Positions 35,129-43,234 of a stretch of 64,000 nucleotides of DNA are shown here, one piece after another. Positions within the stretch are counted from its first letter, which is position 1; every line of letters begins with the position of its first letter. The position numbers and the translations under genes are program-made. The stretch spans positions 1 through 64,000 of the forward strand of contig NZ_LLXV01000014.1 of NCBI RefSeq assembly GCF_001431665.1. Direction: 5' to 3'. Under the pieces are notes generated by a model that did not search any database, was not told the origin of the DNA, and saw only the letters and a program-made list of their open reading frames with translations. The DNA comes from Stenotrophomonas beteli. Lineage in GTDB: Bacteria; Pseudomonadota; Gammaproteobacteria; Xanthomonadales; Xanthomonadaceae.

Positions 35129-37615
35129 ATGCGTAGCACCCCGCACTACTCGCTGCTGGCCGTCGCCATGGCCAGCGTACTCTTCACCGCAGCACCGGCG
35201 ATGGCCGGCCAGCTCGTCGCGGACGGGACCGCTGAGGTGCCCGCTGCCGGAAAATACGAAACCGCCAATGATGACGAGCACGCCTTCCACGTCCTGAATA
35301 GGGGCTCAATTACGGCCCGCGGCGACTATGAACTGAAGACGTCAGGCAACGATGCGGCTGGCATCCGCGTGGAAGGGCTCGGCACGATCGATGTCAAGGG
35401 CACGAATTTCTGGGTCAATACAACCGGCGAAAGGGCATTCGGCATTCACGTTGTCGATGCTGCGCGAACGAGCATCGATACGTTCAACGTGAACACCAAG
35501 GGCAAGAATGCGACGGGTTTCTGGGTTGAAAAGGGGGGGGCCGACGTCAAGAACGGCGTCATCATTACAGAGGGAGAAAATGCGATCGGCCTGCTCAAGG
35601 ACAGTTGGCAGTCCCTGACCTTCAGCGGAGGCACCATCGCGACGAAGGGGGCCGGTTCGGTCGGTGTGAAGGCGACTGACGGTATGCTGGGGCTTGATAA
35701 TGGCTTCGTGCAGACGGAGGGGGCAGCGGCCCATGCACTGGTGTCGGAGGGTGCCGCCGATGTCTCCCTGTACAACATGTGGTTGACCGCTAAGGGCGAG
35801 GAAGCTTGGGCTGCGGTGGTGGACGACGCCAGTAAACTGCGGCTCCAGGGTTCGGTCTTGTCCGGCGAGCAGGGAGGCGGCGTCTGGGTGCGCGGCGGCA
35901 GGGATACGAAGCTGGTCATCGCCGAGAAGTCAGAGGTAAGGTCTGATGGCGGTACTGCGGTGTCGGTGGATGCGGCGGTGGAAGGGCGCTTCACGGTCGC
36001 GCTGGATGCGTCCTGGCTGCGGGGCGATGTCGTGTTCACCGCGGCGGATCTCGATGCGGGCTTGACGCCGCAATCCAAGGTGCATATCGACCTGAAGGGG
36101 GGATCGGACTGGCAGGGCAGTACGACCATCGCCGAAAGCGTGACCCTGGACAACAGCAGCTGGTCGCTGCGTGGCGCCTCGATGGTCGGCACGCTGCAGG
36201 CGCGCAACAACAGCCGGGTCGAACTGGACAATCACGCGCTGATCGTCGATGGCAATCTGGACATCGAGGACACCCACTTCGAATTTGCGGCCAAGCTGGG
36301 AGCAGACGATTCGGAGGCCGGTCGCCTGCACGTCAAGGGTGACTCGCTGGGCAACGGTACTGTCAGCGTCAAGCGCCTCGATGGCAGCGTCGGTGCACAG
36401 ACCATTGACGGCATTCCGCTCATCGAAGTCGATGGCGCGTCCGATGCAGCGTTCACGCTCGACGGCCGTGCGGTTGCTGGCACCTATGAGTACTTCCTGC
36501 ACAAGGGTGGCGTGCCGGGCGGCGAAGGCAACTGGTACCTGCGTTCAGAGCTGCCGACCGCGCCAGACCCGTGCGTGACCGATCCAACCGCACCGGGCTG
36601 CGTGCCGGTAGATCCGATTGATCCGACCGATCCGATTGATCCCGTCGACCCGATCGACCCGGTGAACCCGGTGAACCCGATCGTGCCGCCGCAACCGGTG
36701 CTGCGTCCCGAAGTGGGTGCCTATCTTGCCAACCAGTCTGCGGCATTGGGCATGTTCAGCCATCGCCTGGCTGATCGCCAGGGTGCACTGGCCAGCGATG
36801 AGGTCCGCCATGCCTGGGCACGTGTCGGTCGCCAGCAGGCCGATTTCAGCGCGGTGGGCGGCCAGTTGACCGTTGATGGCGACGGCTCCGTGCTGCAGGT
36901 CGGCAGCGACCTGCTGCGCAAGGGCAACGCAGCGTTTGGCATCATGCTGGGCAGTGGCCGTTCCAACAATACGGTTGCCTCGCGCCTGACGCAGTACAGC
37001 GCCAAGGGCCGGGTGCAGGGCAATGCCATCGGCGCCTACGCGACCTGGCTGCAGAATGCCGCGCAGGGTGCGGGTGCGTACATGGATGCCAGCATCCAGC
37101 ACGGCCGGTTCCGCAACAGTGTGCAGGGCATCGGCCTGCAGGCCGAGCGCTATGACTCGCGCATGAGCAGCGCCTCGGTGGAGGGCGGCTACACGGTACC
37201 GGTATGGACCAGTGCAGCGGCCAACCTGTATGTGCAGCCGCAGCTGCAGCTGTCGTACAACCACTTCCGCGCTGACCGCCATGTCGAGGACAACGGTACG
37301 GTGGTGGCCAATGCAGACGCCGGTGGTCTCAGCGGCCGCGCAGGTGTGCGTGTATTTGGCCATGCCAGCGAAGGCATCAACCAGGTGCAGCCGTACCTCG
37401 GCCTGAACTGGCTGCGCAGCAGCCGCACCAGCCGCCTGGAGTTCAATGGTGAGGCAATGGGTGCGGACATGCCGCGCGACCGCTACGAAGTACAGGCCGG
37501 TGCCGAGCTGCAGCTGGGTGAGCGTATGGGGGCATGGGGCGGCATGAACGTGCAACACGGCGAACGGGGCTACCGTAACGTCGGTGCCCAGCTGGGCCTG
37601 CGCCTGGCCTGGTAA
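35129..37615 (+). CDS. Autotransporter (type Va secretion) with pertactin-like passenger
   Basis: An 828-aa secreted surface protein. Signal peptide (residues 1-26, cut after AMA), then a passenger of beta-helix character (repeating short strands, e.g. GIRVEGLGTIDVKG, residues 30-470). A proline/aspartate repeat linker follows at residues 493-520 (VDPIDPTDPIDPVDP), then the translocating beta barrel at about 555-828 (HAWARVGRQQADF to the terminal LRLAW). Likely adhesin or autoaggregation factor. The coding sequence carries an eight-G tract (35533-35540) that could allow slippage. It shares upstream elements with the Rcs-like/pilus locus. Confidence 0.9.
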   Translation: MRSTPHYSLLAVAMASVLFTAAPAMAGQLVADGTAEVPAAGKYETANDDEHAFHVLNRGSITARGDYELKTSGNDAAGIRVEGLGTIDVKGTNFWVNTTGERAFGIHVVDAARTSIDTFNVNTKGKNATGFWVEKGGADVKNGVIITEGENAIGLLKDSWQSLTFSGGTIATKGAGSVGVKATDGMLGLDNGFVQTEGAAAHALVSEGAADVSLYNMWLTAKGEEAWAAVVDDASKLRLQGSVLSGEQGGGVWVRGGRDTKLVIAEKSEVRSDGGTAVSVDAAVEGRFTVALDASWLRGDVVFTAADLDAGLTPQSKVHIDLKGGSDWQGSTTIAESVTLDNSSWSLRGASMVGTLQARNNSRVELDNHALIVDGNLDIEDTHFEFAAKLGADDSEAGRLHVKGDSLGNGTVSVKRLDGSVGAQTIDGIPLIEVDGASDAAFTLDGRAVAGTYEYFLHKGGVPGGEGNWYLRSELPTAPDPCVTDPTAPGCVPVDPIDPTDPIDPVDPIDPVNPVNPIVPPQPVLRPEVGAYLANQSAALGMFSHRLADRQGALASDEVRHAWARVGRQQADFSAVGGQLTVDGDGSVLQVGSDLLRKGNAAFGIMLGSGRSNNTVASRLTQYSAKGRVQGNAIGAYATWLQNAAQGAGAYMDASIQHGRFRNSVQGIGLQAERYDSRMSSASVEGGYTVPVWTSAAANLYVQPQLQLSYNHFRADRHVEDNGTVVANADAGGLSGRAGVRVFGHASEGINQVQPYLGLNWLRSSRTSRLEFNGEAMGADMPRDRYEVQAGAELQLGERMGAWGGMNVQHGERGYRNVGAQLGLRLAW
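35533..35540 (+). repeat. Poly-G(8) tract inside the autotransporter coding sequence
   Basis: Eight consecutive G residues at about codons 135-138 of the autotransporter (Lys-Gly-Gly-Ala). Gain or loss of one G would truncate the protein early. It is intact in this sequence. Confidence 0.8.
36607..36690 (+). repeat. Degenerate tandem repeats encoding a DP-rich linker
   Basis: Repeated GATCCGATT, GACCCG and AACCCG units encode alternating Asp/Asn-Pro with Ile/Val/Thr between the passenger and barrel of the autotransporter. The repeats may vary in number between strains. Confidence 0.75.
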
Positions 37616-37622
37616 GCCGATA

Positions 37623-37684
37623 GGCCTTCCGTTTGCCGGAAGGCCAGCAGAGGGGGGGGCGCATCAGAAGATGCGCCCCTTCTT
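37623..37684 (+). terminator. Tandem terminator hairpins after the autotransporter
   Basis: First hairpin GGCCTTCCG (37623-37631) with CGGAAGGCC (37637-37645). Second GGGGCGCATC (37656-37665), loop AGAA, GATGCGCCCC (37670-37679), followed by TTCTT. The second is a good intrinsic terminator for the plus strand and may also stop the convergent peptidase gene. Confidence 0.8.
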
Positions 37685-37689
37685 CGTTG

Positions 37690-38649
37690 TCAGCCAGCAT
37701 CGGCCATGCGGTCGGCAAACGCATCCGTGGCGCGCACCAGTGCATCCACCGTGGCCGGCTCGTTCGCACTGTGGCCGGAGGTCACCATCTCCAGCCGTGC
37801 CTCCGGCCAGGCCCTGGACAGGTCCCACGCACTGCGCGGCGGGCAGATGATGTCGTAGCGCCCCTGCACGATCACGCCGGGCAGGTGGCGGATGCGATCG
37901 ATGTTGCGCAGCAACTGGTCCGGCTCCAGGAAGATGCCGTTGCGGAAGTAGTGCGCTTCGATGCGGGCCTTGGCCAGCGTATCCAGCGGATCATCGGTGG
38001 ATTCCGCATCCACGTCATGTTGCAGCGTTGCCGCATTGTCTTCCCAGCCCAGCCAGGCCTGTGCGGCCTCGATGCGGGTCGCTTGATCCGGGCCATCCAT
38101 GCGCGCCCAGTAGGCCGCGATCATGTCGCCTCGCTCGGCTTCGGGGATGTAGGCCTCGTAGCCGTCCCAGCGCTCCGGGAAGATCCAGCGCGCACCGCCG
38201 TTGGCTTCGGCGAACCAGCGGTTTTCCATCTCGCGGCCAAGGAACACGCCACGCACGATCAAGCCGGTGGCGCGCTCGGGATGCGCCTGCGCGTAGGCCA
38301 GCGACAGCGTCGAACCCCACGATCCGCCATAGACCAGCCAGCGTTCGATGCCCAGGTGCACACGCACCTTCTCGATGTCGGCCACCAGGTCCTGCGTGGT
38401 GTTGTCGCGCAGCTCGCCGAACGGGGTGGAGCGGCCGCTGCCGCGCTGGTCGATCAACACGATGCGGTAGCGCGCCGGGTCGAAGAAGCGGCGATGGGTC
38501 GGTGAGATGCCGGCACCGGGGCCGCCGTGCAGGTACACCACCGGAATGCCCTCCGGTGTGCCGCACTCTTCGACATGCAGCGTGTGCAGATCGCTCACCG
38601 GCAGGGTGAACTCGCGGTAGGGTTCGATGGCGGGGTACAGGGTGCGCAT
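37690..38649 (-). CDS. pip: Proline iminopeptidase
   Basis: A 319-aa cytosolic alpha/beta-hydrolase that removes N-terminal proline. Markers are HGGPGAG (oxyanion region), DQRGSGRSTPFGELRDNTT, the nucleophile elbow GGSWGS and the catalytic His in SGHSANEP. Start at the Met of RTLYPAIEPY, not at upstream codons whose translation lacks family similarity. Monocistronic and convergent with the autotransporter. Confidence 0.93.
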   Translation of the reverse strand: MRTLYPAIEPYREFTLPVSDLHTLHVEECGTPEGIPVVYLHGGPGAGISPTHRRFFDPARYRIVLIDQRGSGRSTPFGELRDNTTQDLVADIEKVRVHLGIERWLVYGGSWGSTLSLAYAQAHPERATGLIVRGVFLGREMENRWFAEANGGARWIFPERWDGYEAYIPEAERGDMIAAYWARMDGPDQATRIEAAQAWLGWEDNAATLQHDVDAESTDDPLDTLAKARIEAHYFRNGIFLEPDQLLRNIDRIRHLPGVIVQGRYDIICPPRSAWDLSRAWPEARLEMVTSGHSANEPATVDALVRATDAFADRMADAG

Positions 38650-38981
38650 GGCGGGCGTCTCACAAGCAGGGGCGGCCAGCATAGCGCCGCCACCTCCCGG
38701 CTGCAGCGGTGGGCCCCTGCGTGGCGCTGGACAGACGCTGGCCGATGCGCATGAGCTTCCGCGATGCAAGCGACCACGACCGGGACGTCTGGCGCTGGGC
38801 GTTTTATGGGTACTACGCGGGGCATCTGGCGGTGCTGGCTGCCTCCACCTGCCTGCGCGCCTGGAGCCTCTTTTCTGGTGGGGGTCTATCGTCGCTGTCC
38901 GATGGAATGCCGAGTGGCGCGTTCTCACGATGGTGGCGTGACCGCAGCAGCGGTCATGCCAACAGACAAAGGAACCACGCC
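38650..38981. other. Intergenic region, no gene supported
   Basis: 332 bp between the divergent pip and ohr genes. An open frame runs through it in phase with ohr (from 38709) but lacks recognisable content. I see no OhrR operator palindrome, REP or RNA gene. It must hold both promoters. Confidence 0.5.
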
Positions 38982-39407
38982 ATGAGCATCGAATCCATTC
39001 TGTATACAGCCGAGGCTACCGCCGTTGGCGGCCGCGAAGGCCACGCCACGTCGTCGGACAAGGCACTCGACGTCATGCTTTCCACGCCGAACGAGCTGGG
39101 TGGCACCGGTGGCAAGGGCACCAATCCCGAACAGCTGTTTGCGGCGGGCTACTCGGCCTGTTTCCTCGGTGCATTGCGTTATGTGGCCGGACAGGAAGGC
39201 GTGAGCCTTCCGGAAGACGCCTCGGTTGCCGGCCGCGTCGGCATTGGTGCAGTCAGCACCGGCTTTGCCATCGAAGTGGCACTGACCATCTCGCTTCCGG
39301 GTATCGACAGTGAGCAGGCCCGTGATCTTGTCGGCAAGGCTCACGTGGTGTGCCCGTACTCGCATGCCACTCGCAACAACATCAAGGTGACGTTGATCGT
39401 GGCGTGA
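38982..39407 (+). CDS. ohr: Organic hydroperoxide resistance protein
   Basis: A 141-aa Ohr/OsmC-fold thiol peroxidase that reduces organic hydroperoxides. It has both catalytic cysteines (Cys60 in FAAGYSACF; Cys about 124 in [12 protein letters not shown]) and the [14 protein letters not shown] signature. AAGGA-like sequence precedes the ATG. The usual MarR regulator OhrR is not adjacent in this window. Confidence 0.95.
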   Translation: MSIESILYTAEATAVGGREGHATSSDKALDVMLSTPNELGGTGGKGTNPEQLFAAGYSACFLGALRYVAGQEGVSLPEDASVAGRVGIGAVSTGFAIEVALTISLPGIDSEQARDLVGKAHVVCPYSHATRNNIKVTLIVA

Positions 39408-39443
39408 TGTGGCGGGGCCGCAGCAGGTGCTGCCTGCTGCGGC

Positions 39444-40334
39444 CTATCGCGCTTCAGCCCAGCCATCCAGATCCGCCCAGTCCAGCGGTGAGCCGGCAAG
39501 AAACCCGTGCACCGCGTCGCAGAGCGCAGCGAAGCCCGGTACGTCGGGATGCAGGCTGAATTCACCCAGCACGTGGAGGGTGCCTGCGCTGCCGTTGTCG
39601 TGGCGATGCCCGACCAGAAGTACCGGTACACGCGCGGCCCGGGCCAGCCGCAGTGGTGCTGGCCAGCGTCCTTCCCTTGAAACCGCACTTGCCATCAAGA
39701 CAGGATCCAGCACGGTAACCACGGTGGCCCCGCGTTTCAGTAGCCGCCAGCCCAGGCCAGGCTGGGCACGTGAACCGATGTCGAGGCGATGGCTCTGGCG
39801 CTGCAGTGCCATCAGTGTGCGGTACTGCGGGGAGCAGGCCGCATGCGGGCAGTTGATGAAGTAGTGGGCCGGCGCACCGGGCCGGTCGAGCAGGGCGGCG
39901 ATGGCCGCCTCCAGGTCGCCCGTGGGGAGCACGCAGATCACGCGCCGCCGCCCGGCGCCGGCCGGCCAGAGCGCCAGCGGATCCTGCCAGGCAATGGAGC
40001 GGAGATGATGCTTCAGTGCCGGGAACGGCAGTGCCTGCAGATGGCGCAGGCGTCCACGGCGCAACCATGCGTGGGCAAGAAACGCCGTGCTCAGCCTTGC
40101 CGCCGCATGCCGGGGAAGGCCAAGTCGTTGCAGGGCGGTCATCGTGCGCCTGCGGCGTGCACGGTGCAGCAGCGGGCCCAGTGTTGCAAAGGCCCACTGC
40201 GCCGTGCGGTGCTGCAGCGGCAGGGGCAGCAGGCGCGCGGCCAGGCTGCCCAGATGCAGGCCGGCTTGATGCAGGGCATGCCGGTGTACCAGACGCATCA
40301 CCCACCAGCATTGGCCGAGTCGTCGTACCCGCAT
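39444..40334 (-). CDS. Protein of unknown function, faint LpxL-like acyltransferase resemblance
   Basis: A 296-aa basic protein from the Met at 40334; an open frame continues to 40466. The layout (amphipathic N-terminal helices, ICVLPTGDLEAAIAALL, later GWRLLKRGATVVTVLDPVL) recalls lipid A acyltransferases of the LpxL/HtrB fold. However, the catalytic HxxxxD box is absent; PTGDLE stands where HFGNWE would be. It may be a degenerate homologue or belong to another family. No ribosome site is evident. Divergent from the RcsC-like kinase operon. Confidence 0.5.
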   Translation of the reverse strand: MRVRRLGQCWWVMRLVHRHALHQAGLHLGSLAARLLPLPLQHRTAQWAFATLGPLLHRARRRRTMTALQRLGLPRHAAARLSTAFLAHAWLRRGRLRHLQALPFPALKHHLRSIAWQDPLALWPAGAGRRRVICVLPTGDLEAAIAALLDRPGAPAHYFINCPHAACSPQYRTLMALQRQSHRLDIGSRAQPGLGWRLLKRGATVVTVLDPVLMASAVSREGRWPAPLRLARAARVPVLLVGHRHDNGSAGTLHVLGEFSLHPDVPGFAALCDAVHGFLAGSPLDWADLDGWAEAR

Positions 40335-40462
40335 TGGCGCTACCCATTCGTTCAGGAGGAGATAGCGTCGCGTGGGGCCGGGTAGTGGAGAACAGGACAA
40401 GTACGAATTGTGGCGGGTATGAAGGTTGGGGGGGAATGCGTCAGCGTACGTGTGGTTTTTGG

Positions 40463-40473
40463 ACATCGTCCTA
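40463..40473 (+). promoter_or_regulatory. Element ACATCGTCCTA, copy 2 (kinase operon)
   Basis: GGACATCGTCCTACATCTGG spans 40461-40480. It holds the dyad GGAC-atc-GTCC, 75-85 bp upstream of the chosen kinase start. The same core precedes the pilin and, inverted, the autotransporter. Confidence 0.45.
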
Positions 40474-40547
40474 CATCTGGCCGGGCAAGCTCATCGCATG
40501 CTGGTGCTCTGTCCAATGCCCCGGTGGGTGGCCTCCACCCTTCTGTC

Positions 40548-43229
40548 ATGCCCGTGTCCACCCCTCCCATCGTCGAGTCCCTGCATCGTCCGCATTCCTC
40601 CGCGGCCCCGGTCGCATCCGACGAGGGTGGGCTGCAGGCGCTGCGCCGCTATCCGCGACGGCTGATGCTGGCCTGTGGTGCGGTATTGAGCCTGCTCTCC
40701 ATCAGCGTGCTGATCACGCTCATCGTGGTGCAGGTGAACGGTTACGAGGCGCGTCGCATTGCCGACTTCCGGCGCGCCCACAATGCCCTGCAGATCCAGT
40801 TGGCTCGCCAGGACGCCAGCTACGCCCGCCTGGCCAACATGGCCGAATACGCCTGGGGCCATGACGCACAGCTGGGCCAGTCCAGTGCGGAGGGGATGTA
40901 CCAGGCCTACCTGCAGGGCGGCCAACGGCTGGTGGTCGTGGCCGATGAGCGCAGCCGGCCGCAGATGGCGCTTGGCCTGGAAACGCTGCAGTGGCAGCCG
41001 CAGGAGGTGCAGCGCTACCTGCAGTTGAGTGCCGCGGTGTCGTTGATCCAGCGCCTGACCCGGACCGCGGATGACGGCGAGCCGGCCACTGCGTCGTACT
41101 TCTTCGATCCCAGTGGCCAGTACCTGTCGCTGGACAACGGGTTGACCGAGCGCAGCCTGGCCGAGGCGCTTGGCACCGCTTCGCGCGACGAAGTGTTCGC
41201 GCACCTGCGCGCGCCCGCGCAACTGCTGGCACCGGCATCGCTGCATGACCAGGTGCCGCTGCTGGAAAGCCTGGCACGCAGTGACGCGCCGCAACGCACC
41301 TTTGGCCGGCACCCGATCAGTGGTGAGCCATCGCTGGTTTCGGTGTTCCAGGCCAGCGTGGCGGATGCGCCGATCGCCACGTTCGTTGCCTACGAGCCAC
41401 TTGCGCGGCTGCAAGCCTTGCTTCGGCGCAACAGCCAGGGTCATCTGGAGCTGCTCGATGGCGACGGGCTGCGGGTGCTGTCCAGCAATGACGGCAATGC
41501 CGGTGCCCAGGGCAGGCCTGCGCAGGCGGACTGGATACTGCTGGGCAACGCCACCCGCGCGCGTTACCACAATGGGCGCTTCACCCTGGCTCTGGCCGTG
41601 AATGGAACGCCGTGGACGCTGGTGGAAACCTACAGCTGGCGCGACATCTTCGGTGGTATCGCCCCCATGCTGCTGTCAGGGGGGGCGGCGCTGTTGGCGG
41701 CGCTGGCGGTGCTATGGATGTTCCTGCTGTGGTTGCACCGGCGCATGTACCTGCCCGCGCTGCACCAGGTGAAGACCATCTATGCGCGTGATCAGCGCCT
41801 GCGCCTGTTGCTGGAGTATGTGCCGGTCGGGGTGGCACTGCTGGATGCACGCAGCGGCGAGGTGCGCGACCTCAATGCGCCGCTGCGCAGGATGGACCGT
41901 GCGTGCGGTGGAAAGCTGATCGCGCAGCTGCGGGCCGCCGCCGTGCAGGCCGATCTGGCCAATGGTCCTGCCAGCACGCAGGGTGAGCTGGTACTGGCCG
42001 CCGATCCGCAGCAGCGGATGTTCCATCGCACCCGCATTCATAGCGGAGGACGCGCCTGGCCTGGCGGCGCACTGCTGATGGTGGAAGACATCACTGACGA
42101 CATGCTTGCCCTGCAGGCCGAGCGCGAACAGACCGCCGCCGCCGAGTCGTGCAGCCGTGCCAAGTCGCATTTCGTGGCGGCCATGAGCCATGAAATCCGC
42201 ACGCCGCTGCACGGCATCATTGGCCACCTGGAGCTGCTCTCGCGCTCACCGCTGCCCGGCGAAGCGATGGAGCGCGTGCTGCGCCTGCGCCAGTCCACCG
42301 ACTCGCTGATGGACATCATCACCGATGTGCTGGACCTGTCGCGTATCGAATCCGGGCAATGGACGCTGACCCCGGAGCGATTCTCGCCCCCGGCCATGCT
42401 CGAACGGGTGGCACTGCTGTTCGCACCCGTTGCCCACGCCAAGGGCCTGCAACTGGATTGCGTGGTAGGCCAGGAGGTCCCCGAGGCGGCAGTGGCGCCG
42501 ATGGCCGCGATCGAGCGGGTGCTGCGCAACCTGGCCAGCAATGCGTTGAAATTCACCGCCTCCGGCCGAGTACAGCTGGCGGTGGCGTGCCGGCGTGAAG
42601 AAGGGCAGGCCTGGCTGCGCTTCGAAGCCACCGACTCGGGCATTGGGCTGAGCCCGGCTGAGTGCGAGCGCCTGTTCCGGCCTTTCGTCCAGGCCGACAC
42701 CACCATCCTGTCGCGATTCGGTGGCTCCGGCCTCGGCCTGGCGCTGTGCCAGCAGCTGTGCGAGCGCATGGGAGGGCGGATCTGGGTGGAAAGCACCACC
42801 GGCGTCGGCAGTCGTTTCATTGTCGAGGTGCCGCTGTCCACATCGATCGCACAGGGCGCCGCTCTGCCATTGTCCGGCCAGATCGTTGCGTTGCTGGTGG
42901 CTGCAGGCCCGTGGCGTACCGAGCTGAAACGGCGCCTGCGCGGGTGGGGGGCGCAGGTGGTGCCGCTGCTCGTGCAGGACGACGCATGGCCGGAGCTGCC
43001 CGCCGAAGCAGCCGTGGTGATGTTTGAGCCGAGCCCGGCGGAACAGGCCGGCGTGCAGCGCGCCGGTCACGCCTGGGTACGTGTCTGCCGTGACGGTCCG
43101 CTACGCCCGCAGCATGAAGGTGAGGGGTGGGTGGTGTCCTGCTTTGCCAGCCAGTCGCTGTGCCAGGCCCTGCTGAGCGTCAAGGCGCAGGGTGCGCCGA
43201 AACCGTCAGCATGTGACGCAATAGGATAA
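40548..43229 (+). CDS. RcsC-like sensor kinase lacking receiver and HPt domains
   Basis: An 893-aa inner-membrane histidine kinase. One helix (about residues 37-60), a 300-residue periplasmic sensor, a second helix (about 365-390), a short PAS-like linker, and HisKA with the phospho-His in FVAAMSHEIRTPLHG (about 548). HATPase follows (NLASNALKFTASG; FGGSGLGLALCQQL). The last 120 residues (QIVALLVAAGPWRTELKRRL) align with the ABL-like segment of the next kinase, but the protein ends there, without a receiver. Operon with the next gene (5-bp gap). The start follows homology to the helix; a long in-frame extension exists. Confidence 0.88.
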   Translation: MPVSTPPIVESLHRPHSSAAPVASDEGGLQALRRYPRRLMLACGAVLSLLSISVLITLIVVQVNGYEARRIADFRRAHNALQIQLARQDASYARLANMAEYAWGHDAQLGQSSAEGMYQAYLQGGQRLVVVADERSRPQMALGLETLQWQPQEVQRYLQLSAAVSLIQRLTRTADDGEPATASYFFDPSGQYLSLDNGLTERSLAEALGTASRDEVFAHLRAPAQLLAPASLHDQVPLLESLARSDAPQRTFGRHPISGEPSLVSVFQASVADAPIATFVAYEPLARLQALLRRNSQGHLELLDGDGLRVLSSNDGNAGAQGRPAQADWILLGNATRARYHNGRFTLALAVNGTPWTLVETYSWRDIFGGIAPMLLSGGAALLAALAVLWMFLLWLHRRMYLPALHQVKTIYARDQRLRLLLEYVPVGVALLDARSGEVRDLNAPLRRMDRACGGKLIAQLRAAAVQADLANGPASTQGELVLAADPQQRMFHRTRIHSGGRAWPGGALLMVEDITDDMLALQAEREQTAAAESCSRAKSHFVAAMSHEIRTPLHGIIGHLELLSRSPLPGEAMERVLRLRQSTDSLMDIITDVLDLSRIESGQWTLTPERFSPPAMLERVALLFAPVAHAKGLQLDCVVGQEVPEAAVAPMAAIERVLRNLASNALKFTASGRVQLAVACRREEGQAWLRFEATDSGIGLSPAECERLFRPFVQADTTILSRFGGSGLGLALCQQLCERMGGRIWVESTTGVGSRFIVEVPLSTSIAQGAALPLSGQIVALLVAAGPWRTELKRRLRGWGAQVVPLLVQDDAWPELPAEAAVVMFEPSPAEQAGVQRAGHAWVRVCRDGPLRPQHEGEGWVVSCFASQSLCQALLSVKAQGAPKPSACDAIG

Positions 43230-43234
43230 ATTGC

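Noticed and set aside
38709-38981. In-frame extension upstream of ohr
   Set aside because: Ohr proteins start at the Met of SIESILYTA. The extra translation has no family similarity and the ribosome site is next to 38982.
41641-41700. Seven-G run in the first RcsC-like kinase as phase-variation site
   Set aside because: The run is shorter than the autotransporter tract and a regulator-gene switch there has no other support.
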